Below are positions 1-10,060 of a stretch of DNA of 64,000 nucleotides, piece after piece (the stretch's first letter is position 1; each line of letters starts with the position of its first letter). Location: contig OY482855.1 of the NCBI GenBank assembly GCA_960531495.1, positions 4,114,958-4,178,957 on the forward strand. Reading direction: 5' to 3'. The translations under genes were made by a program, and so were the position numbers. The notes beneath the pieces were generated by a model. The model was not told where the DNA came from. It searched no databases and saw only the letters and a list, made by a program, of their open reading frames with translations. The DNA comes from Zeus faber (Eukaryota > Chordata > Actinopteri > Zeiformes > Zeidae).

Positions 1-2158
1 GAAAGAAGAATCTCCTCTCTGAAGGCCACCCTGCAGTGTTTCTTTGCATGTTGTTTTTCCATGGTACCATCTACTAAAGCAATAAATTGATTCCACACTC
101 AATTGCGTGGGTTTCTGTCTAATTAATTAATTCATTAAGAACCACTATTTTTTTTAATACCTTTCTCCACCTCAACACTTTTAGTTTGAACACACTCTCA
201 CTCTCCATTGTTGATGCCAGCAAGTAGCCTGGCATTGGTGCCATCTTATTTATAAAAACAGGTTATTTTGATGTCCATTCGCAGGCTTTATTTCCCAGTG
301 AATTAACTAACTTCATTATTTAGCGTGTTGTCTGTGTTATTAAATCGAACCATAATCTGATAACAAAAAAAAATTACATACAATAAAAAGTACCCAGGGT
401 CTCTCTCACTCTCTCACACACACACACTTGAAATGCTCAAACTCACAAAGGAACAGGTCTGCTTTCAGGTTCTGCACCGGAGAGGTTGTCTCAGCTTGAG
501 AACAACCACTCACTCTGTCAGATGTTCTTTGGTTCTGCTACTTGCAGGCTTTAATCATGAATGCGAAAAAGCAGATGCTGTGGCTTTGTAGTGGGCTAGC
601 CCCTAGTGTACACCAAAGGATTTTTGCGAAGACTTTTGAGTCCCAGACAAATTTTCCTGATCTTGAGAGAATCACAAGGAGAACTGTCTTAAGTGCTCCA
701 ATTCAGAAGGACTGGAACTCTTGTAATCAGTCCCAGACAAATCAGGTACTCTTGTGAGAATATAGGGTTGGTTTTTATATTATTTCAAGTCTTGAGACTT
801 GGCTCTTATAGTGTGTGCTGGAGTTCGAAATTCTAATTAAACTTATAATCAATAAAATTAAATCTGTTTATCTAAAAACTGTTTAAGGCTGAAATCTTGA
901 ATGCAATGGATTTTAAATGTATTTTGATTATGTCCAAGGCCATAATAAATATAGCTATACGACTCTATTAATATATACTGTATATCTCATACATTTAACT
1001 GTTTGAACACAAGGACATGGGGGGGGCAGTTCTTCTGCTACTCAACCTGTAAACACAGTGCATAGTTGGATATTGTATTTATTGTTTTATTCAAACAGGC
1101 TAAATATATGAATTTACTTCTGAGTGAGCTGTGCGCTTGACACCATGCTTTGTTAAATCTAGCATCTAGATTCAAGATTAAAGATGTTTATTTGTAAAAT
1201 ACATATACATACAAGCATACATATATGAATTGAAATGACATAAACTAAGCGTTTGCGCAGACAACCACAGGAGCCGGCGCCAAGCAGCTGTCAGCTGGAA
1301 TAGCCAAAAAATCTCTAAATAGTTTTACCATGAGAAATGTTTGAAAGTACGTTACTATAAATAAGGGGGTTAAATACCTAATAATTGTATTCTAAATCAA
1401 TTTTCATATAATTTATTTCCTGAGTCCTATGGCTCCAACAGGAATCCCAAATAATAAAAATGTGTAAATATTCAATACACTACAATATAAAGATATATAT
1501 ATTTACTACTAATAACTATCTTGGTTTTATTTGTGTGTTTTGTTATCGGCCATGGCCGAGGTTCTAACACATTTCTAGGATCCTTAAATTAACTCTGTTG
1601 TATGTGCAATTGGTTAACTTTATACCCATAGGCTGTAAAGGATTCATATGAATCTATAAGCAGTTGTGACAATGGCGTCATCACTTTAGTGGTTCAGTGG
1701 TTCAAACTCATCAACATACAGCATGTGGTCAAGAACAAACAGTGGTGACTTTGCGCATCCGGCTTTTTTGTGCAAAAGCAAGAACATTTCTATGAACATA
1801 TTCGCGAATGACGCCCATTGACATGACGATTTTGAAATGAATTAATAAGATAGTATCATATACTGTCTGTAATGTTGGCCATGAAAATCAAGTTTACAAA
1901 TGTATGCACACATTCACGGTTTATGCATATTTGCCAATCCTCTTACGCAATCTGAAATCCACTAGCCATTTTTTATTTGTATTTTTAGATAACAGTATAT
2001 TAGAGTCAGAGAATTTGAATGTGACCTAAATCTATGCAAAGCGGGCAAATCACCGCCAAGAAAGCCTACTTAAGTCCGCTGGAGGATAGTACCAACATGT
2101 AATATGTAGTATGTACTGTAGGACACTATTTGAGATGCAGAGACGGCTTACACTCTAC
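1..2158. other. METTL22 intron or left flank, no gene seen
   Basis: This stretch lies downstream of the last METTL22 exon found here and should be intron. I looked on the minus strand for the rest of the methyltransferase domain and found nothing convincing. It holds a CA run near 415-427, AT-rich unique-looking sequence and one repeat tail (listed separately). The open frame at 542-757 has no recognisable motif. Confidence 0.5.
1165..1310 (-). repeat. Diverged LINE 3'-tail repeat
   Basis: The segment starts with a TTCAAGATTAAAGATG-type motif followed by TTTATTTGT and ACATATACATACA. It is a worn copy of the tail seen at 18.1, 21.0, 21.5, 21.7 and 26.5 kb and, in the opposite orientation, at 27.4-27.55 kb. 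The minus strand is the LINE sense strand. Confidence 0.6.
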
Positions 2159-2303
2159 CTGTGCAGTAAACCTTTGTGGCTGTGGTCGCCATGACAACAC
2201 TGGTCAGGCCAGTTCCTGCTCCCAGTTCCAGGACCGTGGCCCCCCCGAATATGGATGGCTGAGAGAAGATGTAGTCGGCCAAAAGGAATGCCCCCCGCCA
2301 CAC
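2159..2303 (-). CDS. mettl22: METTL22 exon with SAM-binding motif I (partial gene)
   Basis: On the minus strand this 145-nt exon begins after a CTTCTTAAG acceptor at a codon boundary. It encodes VWRGAFLLADYIF, then VLELGAGTGLTSV, then KVYCT, and ends with one base of the next codon before a GTAGAGTG donor. VLELGAGTGL is the glycine-rich SAM-binding motif I of seven-beta-strand methyltransferases. The VWRGA(F/L)LLADYI stretch and the end at VYCT(D) match METTL22 as I remember it. METTL22 is a family-16 protein-lysine methyltransferase reported to modify the DNA-binding protein KIN (Kin17). The later catalytic strands should be encoded left of position 1. The exon has no internal stop and its phase agrees with the exon at 7035-7075. 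Confidence 0.93.
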
Positions 2304-2574
2304 CTTAAGAAGAGGGATGGGAAGAGCAGGGGGAAGGTTTGGGAATTCCTGTAATAGTCAACAGGCTATTGCAGGCTGAAAGATGCAAAAGAACCTATTT
2401 TGGCAAATGCCAAAGCTTTATGGCCCCCCATGAATTCACCTGACTGGACTATTTTGCATACAGGCTACAGCTAGGGTCCAGGTACAGATGTAAGAATTAT
2501 CTGATCGTTTGTCGGTTTGGTGTATGAATTTAAAATATCGATTTCATGTTCATATTATCATAGATCAGATATAT

Positions 2575-2812
2575 AGATCAGCCACAACATTAAAACCACT
2601 GACAGGTTAAGTAAACAACATTGCTCATCTCATTCCAATGGCACCTGTCAAGGGGTGGAATATGTTAGGCAGCAAGTGAACAATCAGTTCTTGAAATTGA
2701 TGTGTTAGAATCAGGAAAAATGGGCAAGCGCAAGGATCTGAGCAACTTTGACAAGAGCCAAATTGTGATGGCTAGTTGATGGGTCAGAGCATCTCCAAAA
2801 TGTCGGGTGTTC
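2575..2812 (+). mobile_element. Tc1-like element, family A, 5' fragment
   Basis: The segment opens with the inverted-repeat end ATCAGCCACAACATTAAAAC, common in fish Tc1 elements. It then has the start of a transposase (MGKRKDLSNFDK, in frame at about 2721) and breaks off near 2812, where the sequence changes to a different Tc1 family. The reading frame carries an early stop. The same family is present at 5954-6941. Confidence 0.8.
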
Positions 2813-3898
2813 GAAACATTCCTCAGAGATTTTGGTCCATATTGACATGATAGCATCACGCAGTTGCTGCAGATTAGTCGGCTACACAGCCATGATGCGA
2901 ATGTCCCGTTCCACCACATCCCAAAGGTGCTCTATTGGATTGAGATCTGGTGACTGTGGAGGCCATTGGAGAACAGTCAACTCATTGTCATGTTCAAGAA
3001 ACCAGTTTGAGATGATTTGAGCTTTGTGACATGGTGCATTATCCTGCTGGAAGTAGCCATCAGAAGATGGGTATGCTGTTGTTATAAAGGGATGGACAGG
3101 GTCAGCAACAATACTCAGGTATGCTGTAGCGTTTAAACCATGCTCAATTGGTACTAAGGGGCCCAAAGTGTGCCAAGAAAATGTCCCCCACACCATTACA
3201 CCACCAACACCAGCCTGAACCGTTGATACAAGGCAGGATGGATCCATGCTTTCATGTTGTTTACGCTAAATTCTGACCCTACCATCTGAATGTTGCAGCG
3301 GAGACTCATCAGACCAGGCAACGTTTTTCCAGTGTTCTATTCCATTTTTGGTGAGCGTGTGCGAATTGTAGCCTCAGTTTCCTGTTCTTAGCTGACAGGA
3401 GTGGCACCCGCTGCTGTAGCCCATCTGCTTCAAGGTTCGACGTGTTGTGCGTTCAGAGATGGTATTCTGCATACCTTGGTTGTAACGAGTGGTTATTTGA
3501 GTTACTGTTGCCTTTCTATCGTCTTAAACCAGTCTGCCCATTCTCCTCTGACCTCTGACATCAACAAGGCTTTTTCGTCCACAGAACTGCCGCTCACTGG
3601 ATATTTTCTCTATTTCGGACCATTCTCTGTAAACCCTAGAGATGGTTGTGCGTGAAGATCCCAGTAGGTCAGCAGTTTCTGAAATACTCAGACCAGCCCG
3701 TCCGGCACCAACTACCAAGCCACGTTCAAAGTCACTTAAATCCCCTTTCTTCCCCATTCTGATGCTCGATTTGAACTTCAGCAAGTCATCCTCACCATGC
3801 CTAAATGCAATGATTTTCTGCCATGTGGGTGGCTGATTAGCTATTTGTGTTAACAAGCAATTAAACAGGTGTACCTAATAAAGTGCCCGGGGAGTGTA
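2813..3898 (-). mobile_element. Tc1/mariner element, DD36E-like spacing, 5' end missing at the junction
   Basis: This is a minus-strand Tc1/mariner element. Its transposase N-terminus lies at the right, next to the end CACCTAATAAAGTG. The catalytic domain lies at the left. The left inverted repeat is absent, because the sequence joins family A at about 2812. By length it would otherwise be near complete, with small internal deletions in the middle of the gene. A second, shorter copy of the family is at 43915-44260. Confidence 0.85.
2882..3856 (-). pseudogene. Tc1/mariner transposase, broken
   Basis: Two open stretches on the minus strand carry the protein. The first (3856-3524) has the helix-turn-helix region with MGKKGDLSDFERGLVVGA and ISETADLLGSSRTTISR. 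The second (3247-2882) has the catalytic part with GGVMVWGTFS, QQDNAPCHKA and SPDLNPIEHLWD. Counting from the aspartate of QDNAP to the glutamate of PIEHL gives 36 residues between them, rather than the 34 usual for Tc1. This agrees with the DD36E (Incomer-type) group. The middle of the gene (about 3250-3520) has lost short segments, so the frame is broken. An active enzyme would cut and paste at TA sites; this copy cannot make a full protein. Confidence 0.85.
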
Positions 3899-3916
3899 TA
3901 TACACATACTCTATAT

Positions 3917-4232
3917 ATGCGAAAATACCGCGTCATATTGTGAGGTCTGAGGTGATATATACACCCACTCCTATATACATGTATATACTTTATATACAGC
4001 TGGGGAAATAAGTATTGAACACGTCAACATTTTTCTCAGCAAATATATTTCTGATGGGGCTATTGACATGAAATTTTCACCAGTTGTCGGTAACAACCGA
4101 AGTTATCCACACATACAAAGAAATCAAAACATATATGTCCACACACACACACACATATCTATATATATATATATGTGAGTGGGAATATATATCATCTGGA
4201 ACCTCACAATACAACGCAGTGTTTTCGCACCA
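3917..4232. repeat. Imperfect 55-bp inverted repeat around a Tc1 fragment
   Basis: The arm at about 3917-3972 (GCGAAAATACCGCG ... ATTGTGAGGT ... GATATATA ... CCCACTC) matches the reverse complement of about 4172-4230, with roughly one mismatch in five. The Tc1 fragment at 3997-4128 and a CA/TA microsatellite lie between the arms. A shorter third match (GGTGCGAAAACAC ... ATAGTGAG) is at about 4880-4908. The pair may be the ends of a MITE that received the Tc1 insertion. Confidence 0.55.
3997..4128 (+). mobile_element. Tc1-like element, third family, terminal fragment
   Basis: The sequence CAGCTGGGGAAATAAGTATT directly after TA, followed by GAACACGTCAACATTTTTCT, is the terminal inverted repeat of a widespread fish Tc1 family. 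Only about 130 bp of this end remain before a CA/TA microsatellite begins, and no transposase is present. Confidence 0.75.
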
Positions 4233-5184
4233 AACAGTTGTGGGGACTACCTGAGGGGAACTAGGACCTGAGAGAGCTGGTGACGCTGATTTGACATCAT
4301 CCAACAGGGTTTCAGCACGAGTTCCCTGTTGTATTTACTCCTTAACTTTCAATGATTTCACCTTACAGGTCCACTAAAATTTGTTTCTGAACAAATTTGA
4401 GGCGATTAATAATCAATCCAGTTGCTTAATCTTCACTCATATTAGATCTACAAGATATAATTTAAAAGTTTGTTCCCACTTTCATAAAGCATGGGCTCGC
4501 TCGCTCGGGATTTTCTGTTTTATTCAATTTAAGTCCTAAAATTAAATAAATACATCGACAATAAAAATATTATTTTCTTTTTATTTGTCATGTGTTTTAT
4601 TACCACTGAGTGTATGTGGACTGGTCCCCACCCAGAGCGATGAAACTCGACTGGGCGGACTCAGTCCAAGGGACTGTGGTGTTAGGTCTGGACCTATTAC
4701 TGGCATCCATCACTGAAGGTTCCTCTTGTGCCGGTTAGTCCCTGTCCTGGAGTAGGAGATAAATAAGTTGCTCTAAACTGAGTTCTGAGAACTACGATCG
4801 TTCCTACAGTAGTGCATGCAGTGCAGACACAATAAAAGGGACGGTTCCTCCAAGAAGTCCTTACAACTATGAAAAGGTTCCTGCGGTGCGAAAACACACG
4901 ATATAGTGAGTTTTGCGATACATTAAGTATTGCGATCAAATTTGTTGCGATATTTCACATTTTATAATGTAAATTAAAACACCTGTTACACAGGCATAGT
5001 GTTTTCATTTGCTTCATTCAATTAAATACATCTACATTAAAAAAAAAACAACACAGACTTCTTTAAAATCATTCATTCTTTTAAATCAGAAATGTATATG
5101 TTGATTCTATTAGATGTACAGAACATATGTTCCATTCCAAAACATGCATATTTTTAATTAAACAAACGCAAGATTATCCCATAT
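4233..5184. other. METTL22 intron, no gene seen
   Basis: No coding exon was recognised. A stretch around 4750-4910, with GTTCTGAGAACTACGATCGT and a GGTGCGAAAACAC motif, looks like part of an unidentified interspersed repeat. An A run is at 5039-5048. Confidence 0.4.
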
Positions 5185-5448
5185 ACGCAAGTTGCTTTAC
5201 AGTTTGAACCCCTGGTGGACAGATAAAGCATTGCAACTGCTTTTCCATAAATGCAGCCTGGGGGCGTTCCCAGGTGCCGGCGCATGGATTACATCATCGA
5301 GGGTGATATCATTACAGGGAAGATCTGAGCAGGGACCCGACAGGAGGCCAGGAGTGACCCTGCATGGGTCAGCCACGCCCTAGCTACGAATCTGCCCGGG
5401 CTCTGTCATGTTCCAGCTGCTCTCTCAAAGTGGCTCCTACTGTATGCA
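5185..5448 (+). repeat. ~250-bp repeat, copy 1 (inverted relative to 21283-21525)
   Basis: The block runs from TACGCAAGTTGCTTTACA through GGGGGCGTTCCCAGG and GATATCATTACAG to GTTCCAGCTGC and GTGGCTCCTACTG. The reverse complement of 21283-21525 matches it nearly end to end, with scattered substitutions and small gaps. Both copies have short open frames in matching positions, but the translation resembles no family I know. It is probably a non-autonomous element, class unknown. Confidence 0.7.
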
Positions 5449-5953
5449 GCTAATGCTAACGTAACCAAATCCTGCATGTTCAAACCAACAGAACGGTTCT
5501 TTTCTTTTTCTTTTTGTTCCGGGTACATATGCACCCATTTATATTCCTGCCGGTGGGCGCTGGGGGGCACCTGGAGGCGCTTACAGGATCAGTGCAAGAC
5601 TTGGCATGAGTTCACGGTCTCCCTGAGGACGCCTTTTAATCCAGGTGTTTATTCCCAAAACAGCGTTTTATCTCAAACTCCAAGCTGTTAGCTTAGCTTA
5701 TTTCACCACTGATGCTCCGTTCCGACCTGGTGTTTAAATTGTGGTAAGGGCAGGGGCCATGCCAATTATGACCGCTTTACGTCATCAAGTCATGATTTAA
5801 CCACACCCAAAAATCCGGACCACAAAAATGGCGAGAAACAGTTAAACGGTCTCACTCCACAGTTCAGTACTACAATCATTCAGTCTTTTGACATGTTTAC
5901 AGCAATGGTTTTCTCACATGTATAATGTGTTTAGAAACATATGACTATACATT
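5449..5953. other. METTL22 intron, no gene seen
   Basis: Nothing recognisable. The segment is somewhat GC-richer around 5530-5650 and has no motif-bearing open frame. Confidence 0.4.
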
Positions 5954-6941
5954 GCAGGGACTTTAAAGGATCTGCTGCTAACATCTTGGTGCCAGATACT
6001 GTGATAGCAATTCTTTGATATTGCCTTGGAATGGAGTTGTTGCTATCATCACTAAAACTCTCCCAAATTTTTATTAGACAATGTAAGAAATATATCTCTG
6101 TGTAACCTATGGTGTGACTAGGTCCAAGCCTAAACATTGTTGAAACCAAATGCTGTGTATGTGCGGAACTGAACTCGCTCAAGTGACACATCCTATGGAA
6201 TTCACACCTTTTACTTTGTTGTCAGGAATTGCTACACCTTTTTTAATGTCAAGCCAACCGCAACAAGAAGGTTTCACCTAATTCATCATTCATTCATTCC
6301 CACTCCTATATATAGCCAAATTGTGATGGCTAGACGACTGGGTCAAAGTATCTCCAAAACGAAAGGTCTTGTGGGGTGTTCCTGGTATGCAGTGGTTAGT
6401 CCCTACCAAAAGTGGTCCAAGGAAGGACAACCGGTGAACCGGTGAACCGGCGACAGGGCCATGGGCACCAATGGGCTCATTAATGGGCGTGTGGAGCAAA
6501 GTCTAGCCTGTCTGGTCGAATCCCACAGAAGAGCTACTGTAGCACAAATTGTTGAAAAAGTTAATGCTGGCTATGATAGAAAGGTGTCAAAACACACAGT
6601 GCATGGCAGCTTGCTGTGTATGGGGCTGCGTAGAAGCAGACCGGCCAGAGTGCCCATGCTGACTCCTGTCCACCGCCAAAAACGCCTACATTGGGCACGT
6701 GAGTGTAAGAACTTGACCATGGAACAATGGAAGAAGGTGGCCTGTTCTGATAAATCACCTTTTCTTTTACATCATGTGGATGGCCATAATGCCTTGGTGC
6801 CAGATACCACAGGAAACCTCCAGAGGTTTTTTTTGGAGTCTATGCCTTGATGGGCAGAGCTGTTTTGGTGGCAGGAGGGGGACAGACACGATATTATTGA
6901 TTATTAGTGGTGGATTTTAATGTTGTCGCTGATCGGTGTAT
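5954..6941 (+). mobile_element. Tc1-like element, family A, rearranged remnant
   Basis: The main block runs from about 6310 (AGCCAAATTGTGATGGCTAG) to the terminal repeat GCTGATCGGTGTA at 6941. It includes a transposase segment, open at 6461-6850, with TPVHRQKRLHWARE and MEQWKKVACSD. The catalytic domain is lost in an internal deletion after LLHHVDGH (about 6785), where the text jumps to the gene's 3' end (GCCTTGGTGCCAGATACCAC). A second piece of that 3' end (GGACTTTAAAGGATCTGCTG) lies upstream at about 5957, so the order of parts is scrambled. AACCGGTGAACCGG at 6429-6450 is a small tandem duplication. Confidence 0.8.
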
Positions 6942-7034
6942 AACCTGGCACCTCCTGGTAGATGAACGTGACAAAACAGTTGACAAGGTATTCAACTCAC
7001 TCTATTCTATATCGGAGTCACAAGTTGGACTGAC

Positions 7035-7075
7035 CTGTTTGCCTACATCATCCAGGGGAGTGGCCATAGTGTGCT
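7035..7075 (-). CDS. mettl22: METTL22 41-nt micro-exon
   Basis: On the minus strand, after a CTTGCCAG acceptor, 41 nt encode (E)HTMATPLDDVGKQ and are followed by a GTCAGTCC donor. The first glutamate codon is completed by the final G of the previous exon. The last base closes a codon, so the next exon starts in phase 0 with VWRGAF. The human protein as I recall it has EHTMATPLEDVGKQVWRGA at this point, so only one of these exon residues differs. The exon was found by looking for this missing link. It is too short to stand out as an open frame. It ends only about 95 bp from the Tc1 remnant at 5954-6941. Confidence 0.92.
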
Positions 7076-7231
7076 CTGGCAAGGGATTGGACACAAAAGT
7101 TACACACATACATATCAATTAGTGTAGCAGGTTTTCCCCTTATAGGCTACATCTGTAATCTGTAATGTAGACATTCTGAATTGTAGCATTCTTGTATGGA
7201 GCGATGAACCAAAAAGCACGTCTCATCTTAC

Positions 7232-7377
7232 CAATCTTGATCACGTCCCCGAAGCCCTGATTGTCCTTGTCTTCAAGAACGCCCTCCTCTTCATCATCTG
7301 ACAGAGCTGAGGATTGGCTGAGGATTATGGGGCAGACTTTGTTCCGCGTCGCACGCTCCCAGAGACTTTCTCCTGGT
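7232..7377 (-). CDS. mettl22: METTL22 exon, acidic linker
   Basis: This minus-strand exon of 146 nt follows an AATCTCCCCCAG acceptor and ends at a strong GTAAGATGA donor. It completes the arginine codon split from the upstream exon, then reads PGESLWERATRNKVCPIILS, an acidic run DDEEEGVLEDKDNQGFG, and DVIKI, leaving one G for the next codon. In human METTL22 the corresponding part is DKVHPMILAQEEDD and DIIRIEH, so KVCPIIL and DVIKI(E)H are the anchors. The segment precedes the methyltransferase core. Start phase 2 and end phase 1 agree with both neighbours. Confidence 0.92.
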
Positions 7378-7924
7378 CTGGGGGAGATTGTTGACACCTT
7401 GTTACTCAAATGAATAATCGGTGACAATGGAGCGCTAAAGCCACAGGAAATACAAATAAAACTGAGCGGTCAAACGTGTCTCTTCTCCTCCTCGACCCAG
7501 ACTCTCCCGCTCCCACCCCTCCCCATAAACAATGTTGTCCTGAAATGGACAGAAACTGTTAACCATTGAATCAATCGTTGAATAATTTTAAGTTAAAAGG
7601 AATACAGTATATCCCTTTAGAAAAACCCAGAGAGTTTGCACAGCAAGTCAAGGAAAAGAATGTGGTGCTATATTGTTGTGGCGTGCCACAAATAACAAAC
7701 GTTGGGCCCAGCTACATTGTGTGGCTAACGCTATATCATAAAGCCAGACCTCCCCATCCATCTTGAAGTTTTTTTGTTCTCTGCATTTGACCCATCCTTT
7801 TACCATTTAGAAGCAGTGGGTAGCGATGGCCATGCAGGACCAACACCAACACCAACTCCTGCTGTAGAGCCAAAGCCTTGCTAAATTGCATCGGTAGGCG
7901 TTTCTAACCCTAACCCTAAAGTGC
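7378..7924. other. METTL22 intron, no gene seen
   Basis: This is short intron sequence between two supported exons. A small run of CTAACC repeats (CTAACCCTAACCCTAAA, about 7903-7919) abuts the SINE at 7925. Nothing else was recognised. Confidence 0.5.
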
Positions 7925-8062
7925 AATTCTTTAGGGTGGGAGGAAACCAGAATGCCTGAGGAAGCCCATGTGGAAGGGCATGAAGGCCCCAGTCGGGTTC
8001 AAACCCAGAACCCAACTTGCATGGTGAGTCAGTTAACCACTGACACACCATGCCACCCCCTC
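7925..8062 (-). mobile_element. tRNA-derived SINE fragment
   Basis: The reverse complement begins GGGGTGGCATGGTGTGTCAG, which contains a box-A-like region. It then has box B GGTTTGAACCC (plus-strand positions 7995-8005) and ends near a CCTCCCAC motif. This is the layout of the very common fish SINE with a tRNA-like head. The copy is shortened in the middle compared with the usual form. It lies in a METTL22 intron in the same orientation as the gene. Confidence 0.7.
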
Positions 8063-8257
8063 GCAATGCAAAAAGCAGCTTGATATAATAAATAGCTCCT
8101 AATAAGACATTTTGTTGACTGACATCAGCATAAATATATATAACAAATATAATGTGGACATCACTATTATTGTGTACAATTCCTTTTATCATCAATTATG
8201 ACAGAGAGACGTGTGTTTTTTTGTTGCGTCCCCCCCCCCCCCCCCCCCAAGATTTAC

Positions 8258-8450
8258 CTGCGCATCACCTCGAGGTCACCATCTTCATCTAAGGACGGTT
8301 CATTGACAGCGATGGCTTCCCTTTCCTTTGCTCGGGCCTCGACCTCCTCACCCACCCCCTCGTTCAGTGTCTCCTCTGCACTGATGGGAACTGACTCTGT
8401 GGCATCAGGCAGTTGGCTGTCACGCAGGATCTTAAATTTTGAGATGAAGA
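8258..8450 (-). CDS. mettl22: METTL22 exon, region before the catalytic core
   Basis: This 193-nt minus-strand exon follows the acceptor CTGCCTATCTAG and ends at the donor GTAAATCTT. With the G carried over from the upstream exon it reads (V)FISKFKILRDSQLPDATES, a glutamate-rich stretch, then EPSLDEDGDLEVMR and two bases of the next arginine. Human METTL22 has VFLSQFKLLWSQ after GQP and LDEDGDLDVVRR before the next exon, so both ends of the exon are recognisable. The middle is poorly conserved and probably disordered. A poly-C run of about 18 bases (8231-8248) sits only 9 bases beyond the exon's donor edge. Confidence 0.93.
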
Positions 8451-9719
8451 CTAGATAGGCAGCCAAACGTAGGGATAGAAAAATTTCAATTTTACCAGGT
8501 GCGATAGCAGTAGGTGGGTAGTAATTAGTTACAAATTCTACAATACATGTACTTATACATCGACACTCACTTTTACTCAAACAGACGTTCTCAACCTGGA
8601 GGTCGCAGTAATGACCATAGACAAATAACTGTTTTCCGCACTTGTCTTTGTTGGTTACTAGTCTTCTTTAATGTCTCAAAGCGTAGACATTTTCTATGAA
8701 AAGGGCACTCCAAACCAAAGCTTGTGATGATGGTCAAATTATGCAATAAAGCGGATTGGCCCCTGGTTGTAAAACCTTCAAACAGCTTTGAACCCCTTTC
8801 TTGATGTCTGAACTGGGAGGTAACGGTGTAACAGCTACGACATGGTACGGCTAACTGTAGTGCAAAACTGCTAGACATTATTAATGCAGCATTTTAATTT
8901 CTCTGTCATCATATGTATAGCAACCTCCAGGGTTTGCTAATCAAAGCCTTGTCCACATTACGTGATTTTTTTCCAACCGCGAACGACAATAAAAACATTG
9001 AGCAGCGCACATTTAACGACTGAGATTTACTGATTTTGTCTCCTCTGCACACAGACATAACAACTGCTGTCTTTGAGGAGCACATATCTAAAGCCGAGAA
9101 TGTATCTTCCCGCAAAAGGCAAATATCTTGAAATGTTTTGACATCAAAACAAACATGGATGCCATTCAGATCGTTACTGTGGTTGATTGTTCAACAAACT
9201 TCCATCGATGACATTATATATTAATTAGACACACAAGTTGCTCCCCCATTTCAGAAGTCCACATTCACCCACTGACCGCTTTCTTTGGCTTCGCCATCAT
9301 GCAGGTGCAGGTATCATTGGCTGTTGAAAAGTCATTGCCGTTACGATTTGTGGCTTTGATGCACATACACCAAAGGATTTTGAAAAGACTAGACCCGATT
9401 AAATCAAACATGTTTGACTGAATTGTGACCTAGCCAATTGGGACAGTATAGAGACAGATTTTAGTTTTTCACTCACACATATAGATGATGGCTACGATTC
9501 TGCAGCAAGTCTACCCAGGACTACCCAGGCCTCGGCCCAATCTCAAATGGTTGCAAAATCGGGTTCGAAAATCACATAATGTGGCCTTAGCTTAACACAG
9601 GCCAGAGGTTCAACAGAGTGCATTAAACTGGCTCAGTGCAGGGGTGGAGTGAGAATAAGGCAGGACTTTGAATTTCTGAACCTTGAATCGCCAACCACTC
9701 GGCCCTACCAAATTACTTT
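8451..9719. other. METTL22 intron, no gene seen
   Basis: No exon or repeat was recognised. Two minus-strand open frames (8591-8878 and 8909-9115) lack any motif and are probably chance. Confidence 0.4.
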
Positions 9720-10060
9720 GGCCCTTTCTCAATCTGCGTTCTTGTCTGTACTTGTGTTCTTGTGGACTTGTGAGACGTCATCAATCGCAGCCCAAGTACT
9801 GTTCCAAATCAAAGTACCCATTAAGCCAAGTCCAGTCCAAATGCCCGGATGTGGACTTGCTCCGCCCATTTTATCGAGGATGCATCGGTGGTGATTTGTA
9901 TGGACTTAGGACAGCCAAGTATCCCACAATGCATTTTGCAGAATGACCGTCCTGCATCCTCCCGTCCCCGGGAGTCTGTACTCGCGAGTCGAACTTGCCA
10001 AGTCTGAACTACCAAGTCCGCAAGTCTGGACTGCGCGTACTTGGTATTGAGAAACAGCCT
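9720..10060. mobile_element. MITE-like element with TTTCTCAAT termini
   Basis: The left end GGCCCTTTCTCAATCTGCG and the reverse complement of the right end, AGGCTGTTTCTCAATACC, share the core TTTCTCAAT. The inside is rich in repeated CAAGTCC/GGACTTG words that can pair with each other, and no transposase is encoded. I recall a common fish non-autonomous family, probably PIF/Harbinger, with this design. I could not fix a target duplication, so the class is a guess. Confidence 0.6.

Noticed and set aside
542-757. Open frame of 71 codons near the left edge
   Set aside because: No motif, no splice context, and the METTL22 strand is opposite; likely chance.
7903-7919. Telomere-like CCCTAA repeats
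   Set aside because: Fewer than three units; interstitial and probably part of the neighbouring SINE border.
8591-9115. Two minus-strand open frames beside a METTL22 exon
   Set aside because: They do not match METTL22 and cannot be joined in phase to the supported exons.
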